In this document: positions 37,652 through 46,763 of the stretch, piece after piece
How the letters are laid out: every line of letters starts with the position of its first letter
Position numbering within the stretch: the stretch's first letter is position 1
Source of the DNA: Bacteroidaceae bacterium HV4-6-C5C
Lineage (GTDB): Bacteria > Bacteroidota > Bacteroidia > Bacteroidales > Bacteroidaceae
DNA: 64,000 bases
Direction: 5' to 3'
NCBI GenBank assembly: GCA_007896885.1
Contig: VOIU01000001.1
Span: 360,840-424,839 of the forward strand
Translations under genes and position numbers: made by a program
The notes under the pieces: generated by a model
Told to the model about the DNA's origin: nothing
Database searches by the model: none
The model's input: only the letters and a program-made list of their open reading frames with translations

Positions 37652-38965
37652 ATGTTAGAAAAATTATTCAAGCTCAAAGAGAATCGCACTACAGTTCGAA
37701 CTGAGATTATAGCCGGAATCATTACCTTTTTAACCATGTCATACGTGTTGGTCGTAAACCCTAATATACTTGGAGAAACAGGAATGGATAAAGCTGCCCT
37801 CTTTACAGCCACAGCTGTTGCCACAATATTGGGTACATTGTTTATGGCATTTATTCCTAACCTTCCCATTGCCCAGGCTCCGGGTATGGGATTAAACAGT
37901 TTCTTTGCCTTTTCAGTTGTATTGGGACTGGGATACTCTTGGCAAATGGCTTTGACTGCCGTCTTCATTGAAGGTATTATCTTCATTATCCTGACCTTGT
38001 TCAACGTACGTGAACTTATTGTTAAAACCATTCCGCAGACGATAAAAGAAGCTATTCCAGTAGGAATCGGGTTGTTTATTACCTTGATCGGTATGCGAAA
38101 TGCAGGGCTCGTCGTAGCAAACCAAAACACAATCGTTTCTTTAGGTGATGTAGCCGATCCAAATGTATGGGTCACCTTAATCGGGCTCATTGTTACCGCC
38201 GTATTATTTATAAAGAATGTATACGGTTCATTCTTTATTGGTATTGCTGTAGCAACAGTTTGTGCTGCATGCTTTGGATTGGTTCACCTTCCTCAAGGTG
38301 GGATATTCTCCCTTCCTCCCGATGTTTCTCCTATCTTCATGCATTTTAGCTTTGACAAAATATTCTCACTCGATATGGTAATTGTGGTCTTCACGTTCTT
38401 GTTTGTGAATCTGTTCGACACCATAGGTACCTTGTTGGGTGTAGCCAGTAAAGCCGGTCTGATTGATAAGGATGGAAACTTCCCTCAAATCAAGAAAGCT
38501 CTTTTGGCTGATGCGTTAGGCACAACATTCGGAGCAATCATCGGAACAAGTACCGTTACTTCTTATGTTGAAAGTGCATCGGGGGTAGCAGCCGGAGGCC
38601 GCACGGGATTGACAGCCGTATCTACAGCAGTGATGTTCGCTTTGGCTCTTTTCCTTGCACCATTATTTTTAATGGTTCCAGCAGCCGCAACTTCACCTGC
38701 ATTGATTATCGTCGGATTATTTATGATTTCTTCTGTTGTCAACATCAGTTTTGATGATATGAGTGAAGCATTACCGGCATTCCTTACCATCACTATGATG
38801 CCTTTCACCTTTAGTATTGCAAACGGCATAGTATTCGGTATGTTATCGTATGTGATCATCAAGGCATTAGTGGGTAAGTTTAAACACATATCAACCACGA
38901 TGTGGGTTATCTTTGCGCTACTCTTACTAAAAATGGCTTTGGAAGGAATGCATGTGCTGAAATAA
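37652..38965 (+). CDS. NCS2-family purine permease (AzgA-like)
   Basis: A 437-residue transporter with about 12-14 membrane segments. Family stretches are RTEIIAGIITFLTMSYVLVVNPNIL, APGMGLNSFFAFSVVLG, VNLFDTIGTLLGVASKAGL and GTSTVTSYVESASGVAAGGRTGLTA, which hold the substrate-binding Glu/Asp positions of AzgA-type carriers. Members import adenine, guanine or hypoxanthine with protons. It should take up bases that cross the outer membrane through the Tsx-like channel encoded next to it. Confidence 0.92.
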   Translation: MLEKLFKLKENRTTVRTEIIAGIITFLTMSYVLVVNPNILGETGMDKAALFTATAVATILGTLFMAFIPNLPIAQAPGMGLNSFFAFSVVLGLGYSWQMALTAVFIEGIIFIILTLFNVRELIVKTIPQTIKEAIPVGIGLFITLIGMRNAGLVVANQNTIVSLGDVADPNVWVTLIGLIVTAVLFIKNVYGSFFIGIAVATVCAACFGLVHLPQGGIFSLPPDVSPIFMHFSFDKIFSLDMVIVVFTFLFVNLFDTIGTLLGVASKAGLIDKDGNFPQIKKALLADALGTTFGAIIGTSTVTSYVESASGVAAGGRTGLTAVSTAVMFALALFLAPLFLMVPAAATSPALIIVGLFMISSVVNISFDDMSEALPAFLTITMMPFTFSIANGIVFGMLSYVIIKALVGKFKHISTTMWVIFALLLLKMALEGMHVLK

Positions 38966-39036
38966 GCAACTCTCTTTATACTACCAAGAAGCCGGAAATG
39001 CCCACTAAGGCTTTTCGAAAAACAATATAAATATAA

Positions 39037-39074
39037 ACGCACCTTTGTTGTAATGTACACAACAGAGGTGCGTT
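39037..39074 (+). terminator. Hairpin downstream of the purine permease
   Basis: AACGCACCTTTGTTGT (39036-39051 region) pairs with ACAACAGAGGTGCGTT (39059-39074) with a single mismatch and a short loop. The T-tract is poor, so termination may be partial. Confidence 0.6.
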
Positions 39075-39098
39075 CATGTTAAGTAACTATTATAATCT

Positions 39099-39128
39099 AT
39101 TGTCAGGATGATATTTTTTATACTTTTG
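39099..39128 (+). promoter_or_regulatory. Promoter of the MFS transporter gene
   Basis: ATTG (39099-39102), an 18-bp spacer and TACTTTTG (39121-39128) fit the Bacteroides pattern. A leader of about 150 nt precedes the ATG at 39287; no regulatory structure was recognised there. Confidence 0.6.
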
Positions 39129-39286
39129 CATCGTAGAGTATATTATGAAGTTCAAAGCATTCACGGAAATAGAATCAGTATCTCCGGGATAGCTCAAGCA
39201 AACTAGACATTTTCAGCTTATCAAGTACAAAATAAAAGGAGGGCACATTATACCCTTTTACAAAAACAAGCATTATATCTCATAAA

Positions 39287-40489
39287 ATGATACGAATAAA
39301 TAAGTATAAACTTTCACCGAAAGACATCCAGAAAGGTATCCCCACATCATTAATTATCCTTATGAGTATATCTGCCGGGATATCCGTTGCAAATATATAC
39401 TACAACCAACCCATCTTAATGGATATTGCATCAGATTTTAAAACTAGTGAATCACAAGCCGGCCTCATATCCATGTTATCACAAATAGGATACGGACTGG
39501 GACTCTTCTTTATAACTCCACTAGGCGACAAGTTCAACAAGAAATCATTGATCATTGGCTTGCAAGCTCTCTTATTCATTGCACTAACTTTCATTTTCTT
39601 CACTACCACCATTGCACAAGTCTGGCTATTGAGCATTTTCATCAGCCTCTTCTCCGTATCCGTTCAAGTTATTATGCCAATGACTGCGGGGATGAGCACT
39701 ATAAATAGAGGAAAGAATGTGGGAACAATTTTCACAGGCGTATTAATCGGAATACTTTCAGCTCGTGTTTTTAGTGGGGCAATTGCCGATTTGCTGGGAT
39801 GGAGATATGTCTATCTGATTTCAGCTGTGGCTGTGGGAATTTCAACGCTATTACTCTTTATTTATCTCCCCAACTCTAAAAGTTCATTCAGCGGTAATTA
39901 CCCTCAACTACTGGGTTCTGCCATTTCCCAATTTAGAAAACTGAAATTCTTAAGGCATTTGTCATACATAGGCATGCTTCAATTCGGATTATTTTGCTCT
40001 TTCTGGACAACGCTAACATTCCATTTAAGTAACAATCCCTTTAATTACTCCAGTAGTAAAATCGGTTTGTTAGGAATTGTGGCAATAGCAGGTGCACTAA
40101 TTGCGCCCTATATGGGAAAAACAGCGGACAAAGAAGGGGCCACCAAAGTACGACTTTCAGCAATTAGCCTCACCATCATTTCCATCACAATCATGTTCTT
40201 CTTCCAAAACTCTATAGCGGCAATCATACTCGGAACCTTCCTGTTGGATGTAGGTGCACAGTCACTGCAAGTCACCAACACCGCACTTTTGTACAAGTTT
40301 GACGAGTCTCTACACAGTCGGATAAATACAATATATATGACCCTCTTTTTTACGGGTGGAGCACTAGGTACATTTATTGGAATCATGCTATGGGAATGGG
40401 GAGGATGGAATTTTGTAATGTCCCAGATGTTTTGTTTTTCAATAATTATATTATTCTTACTCAGGAAAGAAAAAAATAGATACTCTTGA
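39287..40489 (+). CDS. MFS transporter, drug-exporter type
   Basis: A 400-residue protein with 12 predicted membrane helices. Visible features are GLISMLSQIGYGLGLFFITPLGDKFNKKSL, the loop 2-3 motif of the MFS (GxxxDxxxxK), and VLIGILSARVFSGAIADLLGWRYVYLI in helix 5. This set resembles YfcJ/YttB-type exporters. The substrate is unknown. The flavodoxin-like gene starts 27 bp after the stop and may be co-transcribed. Confidence 0.85.
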   Translation: MIRINKYKLSPKDIQKGIPTSLIILMSISAGISVANIYYNQPILMDIASDFKTSESQAGLISMLSQIGYGLGLFFITPLGDKFNKKSLIIGLQALLFIALTFIFFTTTIAQVWLLSIFISLFSVSVQVIMPMTAGMSTINRGKNVGTIFTGVLIGILSARVFSGAIADLLGWRYVYLISAVAVGISTLLLFIYLPNSKSSFSGNYPQLLGSAISQFRKLKFLRHLSYIGMLQFGLFCSFWTTLTFHLSNNPFNYSSSKIGLLGIVAIAGALIAPYMGKTADKEGATKVRLSAISLTIISITIMFFFQNSIAAIILGTFLLDVGAQSLQVTNTALLYKFDESLHSRINTIYMTLFFTGGALGTFIGIMLWEWGGWNFVMSQMFCFSIIILFLLRKEKNRYS

Positions 40490-40516
40490 TAAAATCGATC
40501 TAAACAAATCACGAAT

Positions 40517-41152
40517 ATGAAAGTAATAGGAATTAATGGAAGCCCCCATAAGGCTGGTAACACTTGGCATTCACTTCAAACGGTAGGAGATCGCCTAAAA
40601 GAAAATGGAATTGATTTTGAGATCATACACATCGGAAATAAAGCAATACACGGTTGCATTGCTTGTGGAATGTGTCGCAAACACCAAGATGGCACTTGTG
40701 CGATTAAAAATGATGATTTAAATCAATATATCCCTACCCTACGAGAAGCTGATGGAATTATATTAGGTTCCCCGGTGTTCTTTTCGGGTGTAGCAGGAAC
40801 GATGAAGAGTTTTCTCGATCGTTTATTTTATGTGGCAATGAGCAATGGGAATTTTTTCAGACACAAAACAGGAGCCGCACTAGTATGTGTACGCCGTACC
40901 GGAGGGTCCTCTACCCTCGATTGCCTGAATCATTATCTGACATACTCCGAAATGCAAATTGCAACGGGGAATTATTGGTCAGTGATTCACGGGCGGACTG
41001 CCGGAGAAGTGCTTGAAGACGCAGAGGGAATACAAACCCTTCAAGTAATGGCAGATAATATGGCATGGCAGATGAAAATGCGGGAAGCTTCTCAAGATGT
41101 TGTCACTCCACCTGCTCAAGAAAACAAAGTAATGACTCACTTTATAAGGTGA
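40517..41152 (+). CDS. Flavodoxin-family NAD(P)H-dependent reductase
   Basis: A 211-residue flavodoxin-fold protein. GINGSPHKAGNTWHSLQTV binds the FMN phosphate, and GSPVFFSGVAGTMKSFLDRLFY contacts the isoalloxazine. A Cys-rich stretch (HGCIACGMCRKHQDGTC, residues 49-66) matches that of iron-sulfur flavoproteins and multimeric flavodoxin WrbA relatives. It probably moves electrons in the cytosol; the partner is unknown. A perfect terminator follows. Confidence 0.85.
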   Translation: MKVIGINGSPHKAGNTWHSLQTVGDRLKENGIDFEIIHIGNKAIHGCIACGMCRKHQDGTCAIKNDDLNQYIPTLREADGIILGSPVFFSGVAGTMKSFLDRLFYVAMSNGNFFRHKTGAALVCVRRTGGSSTLDCLNHYLTYSEMQIATGNYWSVIHGRTAGEVLEDAEGIQTLQVMADNMAWQMKMREASQDVVTPPAQENKVMTHFIR

Positions 41153-41192
41153 AATTCACTTAACATTTCACCCATATAGTCATATATGAATT

Positions 41193-41225
41193 AGTGCAGA
41201 TATTCTGTTAGAGAATATCTGCACT
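41193..41225. terminator. Bidirectional terminator
   Basis: AGTGCAGATATTCT (41193-41206) and AGAATATCTGCACT (41212-41225) form a perfect 14-bp stem with a 5-nt loop, between the convergent reductase and rsgA genes. Confidence 0.85.
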
Positions 41226-41239
41226 ACTAAAATAAAAGA

Positions 41240-42295
41240 TTAGAGATTTGCCTTATGCTTCTTTACTTCATCTACTAATTTCGAAAAGGACTTATCCCTT
41301 TTACGCTTCTCATGCTCGGAAGTAGAAAAATGCCACGCTTCCTTTCGAAGTTTTAGGTAACTCTTATAAACCTTGTGATCCAATTTGCCACTGTGCAAGG
41401 CTTCCAATACAGCACAACCCGGTTCATTCACATGCTTGCAATCTTTAAAGCGACACAACTCTGCATAATCTGAAATACCCATCATTTCGACAAGTAAATC
41501 GGGATTGTCCATTGCCAACCCGAACTCACGAACTCCCGGAGTATCGATTAAGATACCTGAACCTTCTATCAACACCATTTCACGCCGTGTTGAAGTATGT
41601 CTGCCTTTACCAGTGGATATGCTTATATCGGATGTTGATAAAAGATCTTTTCCACATAATGCATTGACCAGGGAACTTTTTCCTACACCCGAAGAACCTA
41701 TAAAGACAACCGTCTCTCCCGCAGCTATAAATTCCCGCAGCTGAAGTATCGTTTCGGGTTGATGAATGCTTGTGAAAAACACAGGCATCTTGTGAGTAAT
41801 ATATTCTATTGATGCGACTACGCTTCCCTTGTCAAAATTCAAATCAGCCTTATTCAATACCAAAACCGGATTGATATTCTCATCCAAAATCTGGATCATA
41901 AAACGTTCAATTCTACGCACATTGATATTTTTGTCAAGACTTAGCACAATGAAAGCTTTATCAATATAGGTAGCAATAATCTGCTTATCGGCAACAGTTC
42001 CACTTCTTCTACGATATAATGTCCGTTCACGAGGTAATATGTCAAGTATAACTCCTTTGTCTGAGTTGAACGGATGAAAAATGACCCAATCGCCAACACT
42101 TGGTAATTCAAAATCAAATTTACCAAACATCATATTCCCAGCCAATTCACATTGAAATGATCCTTTTTCCGAAATAATCTCGTAACAGGTTCTGTGTACT
42201 ATGGATATACGACCATGAGGCAATGCTCTATGTACTGATTCTTGTTTTAGTTGGTTCAACTTATCATTCCAACCGTACCTGCTTAAATTAGTCAT
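41240..42295 (-). CDS. rsgA: Ribosome small subunit-dependent GTPase A
   Basis: A 351-residue circularly permuted GTPase. An N-terminal OB-fold (residues 25-90) is followed by G4 (NKAD), G1 ([12 protein letters not shown]), and G3 (DTPGVREFG), then the zinc motif [14 protein letters not shown]. It helps late 30S subunit maturation. The start overlaps the stop of the methyltransferase gene by 4 bp (ATGA), so the two are translationally coupled. Confidence 0.95.
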   Translation of the reverse strand: MTNLSRYGWNDKLNQLKQESVHRALPHGRISIVHRTCYEIISEKGSFQCELAGNMMFGKFDFELPSVGDWVIFHPFNSDKGVILDILPRERTLYRRRSGTVADKQIIATYIDKAFIVLSLDKNINVRRIERFMIQILDENINPVLVLNKADLNFDKGSVVASIEYITHKMPVFFTSIHQPETILQLREFIAAGETVVFIGSSGVGKSSLVNALCGKDLLSTSDISISTGKGRHTSTRREMVLIEGSGILIDTPGVREFGLAMDNPDLLVEMMGISDYAELCRFKDCKHVNEPGCAVLEALHSGKLDHKVYKSYLKLRKEAWHFSTSEHEKRKRDKSFSKLVDEVKKHKANL

Positions 42296-43071
42296 AGCCT
42301 TACCTTTTTTGCAATGAAAAATGTATAGCCGTAGAATTCCTTATACTTACGGTACAATTCAGCTTCATCACGTTGAGAGGCTACAAGTTCCTCTGCAGTC
42401 TTATTTCCCGAATATTTCTCAAGAAATATTCCTTCCGCCATAGCTTTCGGAGCAAAGTAATGCTGTGTCCAACAAGCTTCCGGCAAAATGAATGTAGCGA
42501 CAGGTAAATATCCAGCTTTGTATATCTTGGCCACTTGGTTGGGAATCGTATCAATCTCGGGATATGCATTCACCCAAAAATCATTGATTTCTTTAGGGCG
42601 TTCGTCGCTGAACCACGAACTTTCAGAAACAGCAATATAACCCCCTGTTTTTAAATACTTACGCCACTCATTCAGTCCCCGCTCAAAACCTATATTATAA
42701 ATCGCTCCTTCCGACCAGATAAGATCTAACTCTCCTGTTCGAAAAGGGAGATTATCCATTGAACCAACAATGCCATTTACCCTGTGCTCCAAACCCAACT
42801 GTTTTACTTTCTGATTGAAGATATTGATAAAATCGGGAAATAAGTCAAGTGCAGTGATCTTCCCCTGGACATGTTTGGCAAGTGTCATGGTCTGTCCCCC
42901 TGTGCCGCAACCAATGTCAGCAATACGGGATTCTTGTGTTAGATTATCAATAAAGCTAAGCGCTTTAAGAGTTACATCGGGACTACCAGGTCCCTGTCTG
43001 TCCATACTTGAAAAGAACTCACAGATTAAACTAAAATCGAAATCGTGAATGGTTTTATTTTCGTTATTCAT
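42292..43071 (-). CDS. Class I SAM-dependent methyltransferase
   Basis: A 259-residue protein from the ATG at 43071; the frame is open a little further upstream. It has motif I ([19 protein letters not shown]), motif II ([11 protein letters not shown]) and [23 protein letters not shown] after it. It resembles small-molecule methyltransferases of the UbiE type. The substrate is unknown. It is coupled to rsgA and preceded by a leader with two hairpins. Confidence 0.88.
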   Translation of the reverse strand: MNNENKTIHDFDFSLICEFFSSMDRQGPGSPDVTLKALSFIDNLTQESRIADIGCGTGGQTMTLAKHVQGKITALDLFPDFINIFNQKVKQLGLEHRVNGIVGSMDNLPFRTGELDLIWSEGAIYNIGFERGLNEWRKYLKTGGYIAVSESSWFSDERPKEINDFWVNAYPEIDTIPNQVAKIYKAGYLPVATFILPEACWTQHYFAPKAMAEGIFLEKYSGNKTAEELVASQRDEAELYRKYKEFYGYTFFIAKKVRL

Positions 43072-43166
43072 TTCATTATTGTTATATAGCATACACACGA
43101 GAGCACAACGATGCTTCCGCTATTGCATGTAGATTAAAAATTGTGATATTATAATAATAAGGAACT

Positions 43167-43277
43167 ACTCTCGAAAAGAATTATCCGAGAGTAAACGAAA
43201 GAACAATCTGTAGTGAAAACACAGATTGTTTACAGCACCAAATCCGATTTTAATGTCTTTATCATGTCGCAAATATA
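43167..43277 (-). promoter_or_regulatory. Structured leader and -7 box of the methyltransferase-rsgA unit
   Basis: The minus strand reads TATATTTG at plus positions 43270-43277, a perfect -7 box. The following leader of about 190 nt has two hairpins: a perfect 10-bp stem 43202-43211/43221-43230 and a 7-bp stem 43167-43173/43186-43192. No known riboswitch consensus was recognised. Confidence 0.45.
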
Positions 43278-43549
43278 CACAAAATTTTGTTTGATAGAAT
43301 ACTTTCAGGAATTAAATCGCTTTAAATGATTCTTTTATTCTAATAAAACTTTCCTCTTATTCAGATTATCTAAAATTCTATCTTGAAAGGATTATCTGTT
43401 ATCTATCTTTATACCCTAAAAGGCATATTGATGTGTTTGTTCTTTAAAATATACCCAAATGGATGCAACTACAAAGGGCCCACCATTATTAGCTTGTGAC
43501 AAGGAATTGCAAAAGCACTATGATTTGTGAACGAACTGACCTCCTCCCA

Positions 43550-44380
43550 TTATTCGGACACAGCTAAATTAGAGTTTACCCTGTAATTTAACACTTCAAA
43601 TTCTACCTGTTCGGGCGTTCTGTCCTGCAAAGAACTATGTGGACGATAGCTGTTATATTCTCTACGCCACGACTCTATTTTAGCCTTTGCATCTTGCAAA
43701 GATAAGAACCAGTTTGTATTTAAACACTCATCCCTAAAACTTCCATTAAAAGATTCTATAAATGGATTGTCAGTGGGCCTCCCAGGGCGGGAAAAATCCA
43801 ACACCACTTTATTCTCATACGCCCATCGGTCCAATTCCTTTGAAATAAATTCAGGTCCGTTATCAACTTTTATCCTTTGTGGCCTAATACCATAAAGAAC
43901 ATTTAATCGCTCTAATGTGTTTACAACATCGTTGCCTTTTAAGGATTGGCCAACCTCAATGGCCACACACTTCCTGCTGAAATTATCTATAACAGTAAGT
44001 GTTCTGAACTTCTGTCCATTATACAAAGCATCGGATACAAAATCCATGCTCCAACATTGATTCATCTCTTTTACTGCCGGATAATTTTCCCGGTGTATCC
44101 CGGCTCTGCTTCTAGAGCGGCGCTTTGAACGCAGATTTAATCCTTCCGCTTTGTAAAGCCGATAAACACGCTTATGGTTGTCTTTAAACCCTTCCCGGCG
44201 AAGCAATATAAATATGCGCCAAAAACCATATCGTATTCTTGTATGCGCTATTTCATGCATTCGCATACAAAGAAGTTCATCGTTTTTAGGTTTAACCTTA
44301 TAATACCAAACTGAACGATGAAGCATAACTGCAGCAGTTGCTTTTTGAACAGAAACCTTATATTCACCTATTAATTCCAT
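43550..44380 (-). CDS. IS3-family transposase orfB (DDE integrase domain)
   Basis: The 276-residue frame holds an HTH_21 region and an rve integrase core: WSMDFVSDAL (first Asp), IKVDNGPEF (second Asp) and NPFIESFNGSFRDECLN (Glu), ending with the WRREYNSYRPHSSL stretch. It is normally made as a fusion with orfA; its frame is -1 relative to orfA. The sequence appears intact. Confidence 0.93.
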   Translation of the reverse strand: MELIGEYKVSVQKATAAVMLHRSVWYYKVKPKNDELLCMRMHEIAHTRIRYGFWRIFILLRREGFKDNHKRVYRLYKAEGLNLRSKRRSRSRAGIHRENYPAVKEMNQCWSMDFVSDALYNGQKFRTLTVIDNFSRKCVAIEVGQSLKGNDVVNTLERLNVLYGIRPQRIKVDNGPEFISKELDRWAYENKVVLDFSRPGRPTDNPFIESFNGSFRDECLNTNWFLSLQDAKAKIESWRREYNSYRPHSSLQDRTPEQVEFEVLNYRVNSNLAVSE

Positions 44381-44406
44381 AGCTGCTTCACGTAACTGGG
44401 ATGAGG

Positions 44407-44673
44407 TCAGAACTTTTTTTTTAAAACATCCTGAAGCATCTGCTTATCCAAGGAAAGATCTGCAACAATCTGCTTTAACTTCTGGTTCTCTTCCTCTAAC
44501 TGTCGTAAACGACGAAAATCGGAAACACCTAAACCACTGTATTTCTTCTTCCAATTATAAAAAGTGGCTTCACTTATACCCATCTTGCGGCAAACCTCTT
44601 CGGTCTTTACCCTTGTCTCATTTTGCTTTAAAGCAAAGAGAATTTGCGACTCTGTAAACTTAGATCGTTTCAT
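44407..44673 (-). CDS. IS3-family transposase orfA (helix-turn-helix)
   Basis: An 88-residue protein with an HTH (KTEEVCRKMGISEATFYNWKKKY) and a leucine-zipper tail (RRLRQLEEENQKLKQIVADLSLDKQML). A run of nine A (minus strand, plus positions 44414-44422) near its end is the likely -1 frameshift site that makes the OrfAB transposase. Confidence 0.93.
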   Translation of the reverse strand: MKRSKFTESQILFALKQNETRVKTEEVCRKMGISEATFYNWKKKYSGLGVSDFRRLRQLEEENQKLKQIVADLSLDKQMLQDVLKKKF

Positions 44674-44917
44674 AACAAAAACAATTTGGATAAATATAAT
44701 TATTTAAGTACCAAACTCTAATTTTAAACTGTACATTTTTTAGGGGGGAGGTCAATAACATTGCGGATATTTGCAATATATAAAATGCGGAATTATACTG
44801 AAAGAAGAAAGACTTCGGTACATACTAGACAGAATACAAGATTTTTCCGTTGGAAACGCTTGTAATAAATAGAATAATGAGCTAAAAGATTACAAGTTCA
44901 TTTTACTAAATTTTATA

Positions 44918-44925
44918 TAGTTTTG
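44918..44925 (+). promoter_or_regulatory. -7 box upstream of the candidate structured RNA
   Basis: TAGTTTTG matches TAnnTTTG. No good -33 TTTG was seen. It would start transcription near 44932. Confidence 0.45.
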
Positions 44926-44931
44926 CTTTAT

Positions 44932-45256
44932 ATAACTCAGACAAGAAAATTTCTCTGCTAAAACAGTTATCTGCGAATAGCATGTATAGATAAAACACGT
45001 GGTTATGCTATGAACAGATGGTTACTTAAATATCTTGCGATATACAGCTATCACTGGCCATCCGCTTTGAGGGGAATAGTCGAAATAGCTATACATGAAT
45101 TCCAATCTGTACATTATGAGGTATCAAAGTAATCGTTCATAGCAAACCACGTTTTTCAACCTTATAGCCAGATTCGTTATTGAAGTGAAGTAAATCATGA
45201 ATTCTTAACAAAATAAAAATACCGCTCAGAACAATAGTTTTAAGCGGTATTTTTTT
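44932..45256 (+). ncRNA. Candidate structured noncoding RNA of about 320 nt
   Basis: The stretch lies between a -7 box and a strong terminator and has no good open frame. A long closing stem pairs ACGTGGTTATGCTATGAAC (44997-45015) with GTTCATAGCAAACCACGT (45134-45151), with one bulged base. It continues with GGTTACTT/AAGTAATC (45020-45027/45126-45133, one G-U pair). Inside are hairpins ATATC-TTGC-GATAT (45030-45043) and AGCTAT/ATAGCT (45046-45051/45085-45090). No RNase P, tmRNA or SRP signature was seen. It could instead be a miniature transposable element with terminal repeats. Confidence 0.5.
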
Positions 45257-45258
45257 TC
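45218..45258 (+). terminator. Strong terminator
   Basis: AATACCGCT (45218-45226) pairs with AGCGGTATT (45243-45251), followed by seven more T. No gene ends nearby on the plus strand, which supports a noncoding transcript upstream. Confidence 0.85.
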
Positions 45259-45759
45259 AAGGTTAATTCGTATATAATTACCAAAATTATTATTGAATAA
45301 AATTAAAAACAGATTCTATATTTCTTAAATAAATATTAACTTAGCCGAAAGTTAATTTAAAGAATTACTATAATGTCATGTGCATTCCCAGAATAATCTA
45401 TTATAATGCTTGAAAAATATGGATATTCATGATTGGTTAAAGATATATCTTTCAATTGGAGAACTGATGCGATTTAAAAACATAGAGCCAATTAGGCGAA
45501 CTTTTATCTTTAGTTAATATACTCATAAAATTGTATTGAAATGCTCTCACTTCATAGCTTACATATACATCCAAGTTTGCATGGCCTCATTCCTGAATTA
45601 AAAAGATATGCAATGAGAGTTCTTACCTGATATCTAAAGTGAAAAAACAATTTGTGGGTTAAATAGGCAATAAACCATTCTTTTTCAAAAAAGAAAATGG
45701 ATTAATACGGATGTAAAATGAAACAAAAATTATATTGAAACGAACTAATATTTAAAAAA
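45259..45759. other. AT-rich intergenic region without recognised gene
   Basis: About 500 bp before the first glycosyltransferase gene. It has only short frames and no perfect Bacteroides -7 box; TATCTTTC and TATCTTTA words occur but lack the final G. Confidence 0.5.
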
Positions 45760-46632
45760 ATGTGTAAAATATCAGTTATAATAGCTGTGAATAATGCAGA
45801 AGACTATATTGCAGAATCAATAGAAAGTGTATTAAACCAATCTTTTAAGGATTTTGAGCTAATAATTATTGATTATGGCTCAACAGATAATACCTTTTCA
45901 ATAATACATTCTTATTCTTATAAAGATAAACGCATTCATTTGATTGAAAATGGATCAGATTATATTCAATCTCTTAATTTAGGGCTAAAGCTCTCAAAAG
46001 GGAAATACATTGTTCGTATGAATTCTGATGATTTGATGCACATTGATAAGCTAAAATTAAATCACTCAACGATGGAAGAATTTCCAGAAATTACGGTATG
46101 CAGTAGTTGGGTAACAATAATTGGTGAAAGGATAAACAGAAGGATTTATGATGAAAATATTTCTGGATTGATTCAATTACCTCTGATTCAGATGATTCTT
46201 AACGATACAACATTTAACGTCAGTTCTATTATTCGTAAATCTTTTATAACCGAACATCATCTGTTCTATAAAGAGTATACACATGCTGAAGATTATAAGC
46301 TATTAGCTGAAATTGCAAATCTAAATGGTACTTTTTACATGGAGTCCCAACCTCTTCTTTATGGAAGAATAAACGATACAAAAATTTCAAGAAAACAAAG
46401 GCTGGAAAAGCTACAAGCTATATCAAAGATAAAGAAAGAAATACTTTACTCATTATGTAACAAAAATGAGGCTTATCCAGCTTTAGTTTCTCTGTGTAAT
46501 GCATATTTTGAGCTGGCACATCAAGAGCTTGTTTCTGAAGATGAAGTGTATAAAATTCTTCATTCTCTTTTTCTGAATAATAAAATTAAACAGATTGTAA
46601 CCGCAAAGGAATTTTTCGATGAAGCGTTTTAG
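45760..46632 (+). CDS. Family 2 glycosyltransferase
   Basis: A 290-residue GT-A protein. The N-terminus (KISVIIAVNNAEDYIAESIESVLNQSFKDFELIIIDYGSTDNT) is the nucleotide-binding half, and MNSDDLM holds the metal-binding DxD-like motif. The C-terminal 80 residues are helical. It transfers a sugar from a nucleotide donor, probably in the cytosol. Within this island it may act on the exported small protein or another target. It is similar in design to the frameshifted GT2 at 57.5 kb, but they are not close copies. Confidence 0.9.
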   Translation: MCKISVIIAVNNAEDYIAESIESVLNQSFKDFELIIIDYGSTDNTFSIIHSYSYKDKRIHLIENGSDYIQSLNLGLKLSKGKYIVRMNSDDLMHIDKLKLNHSTMEEFPEITVCSSWVTIIGERINRRIYDENISGLIQLPLIQMILNDTTFNVSSIIRKSFITEHHLFYKEYTHAEDYKLLAEIANLNGTFYMESQPLLYGRINDTKISRKQRLEKLQAISKIKKEILYSLCNKNEAYPALVSLCNAYFELAHQELVSEDEVYKILHSLFLNNKIKQIVTAKEFFDEAF

Positions 46633-46682
46633 TTATTAAACTAACCCTTTATATTTCTATTTTGACTTTAAACTCTAAAATT

Positions 46683-46763
46683 ATGACAGCAAAACAGCCC
46701 GTTTTATATCTCGTCTCCTTTTCCCGATTTACTGACAGTTACTTAGAAATAAATAATGTATGA
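46683..46763 (+). CDS. Possible 26-residue ORF coupled to the LanC-like gene
   Basis: ATG at 46683 opens a 26-codon frame (starting MTAKQPVLYLVSFSRF) whose TGA overlaps the next ATG (ATGA at 46760). The tight overlap suggests translational coupling or a leader peptide; the sequence matches nothing recognised and could be a chance frame. Confidence 0.3.
   Translation: MTAKQPVLYLVSFSRFTDSYLEINNV

Larger units (their letters stand above)
43537..44754 (-). mobile_element. IS3-family insertion sequence
   Basis: The ends are imperfect inverted repeats: TGACCTCCTCCC at 43537 and GGGGGGAGGTCA ending at 44754, with further matching words ACAGNTNAAATTAGAGTTT inside. It holds orfA and orfB joined by a frameshift site. 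The flanks (AAC left, ATA right) show no target duplication, so the element may have recombined or the flanks may have changed. Confidence 0.85.

Noticed and set aside
43459..43530. A 23-codon frame just before the IS3 element (MDATTKGPPLLACDKELQ...)
   Set aside because: No -7 box at a suitable distance, no known relative and no coupling to a neighbour; probably chance or debris.
43530..44762. A target duplication at the IS3 element
   Set aside because: Flanking bases differ on the two sides, so none can be claimed.
44932..45256. Identity of the structured RNA as RNase P, tmRNA or SRP RNA
   Set aside because: None of the conserved words of these RNAs is present.
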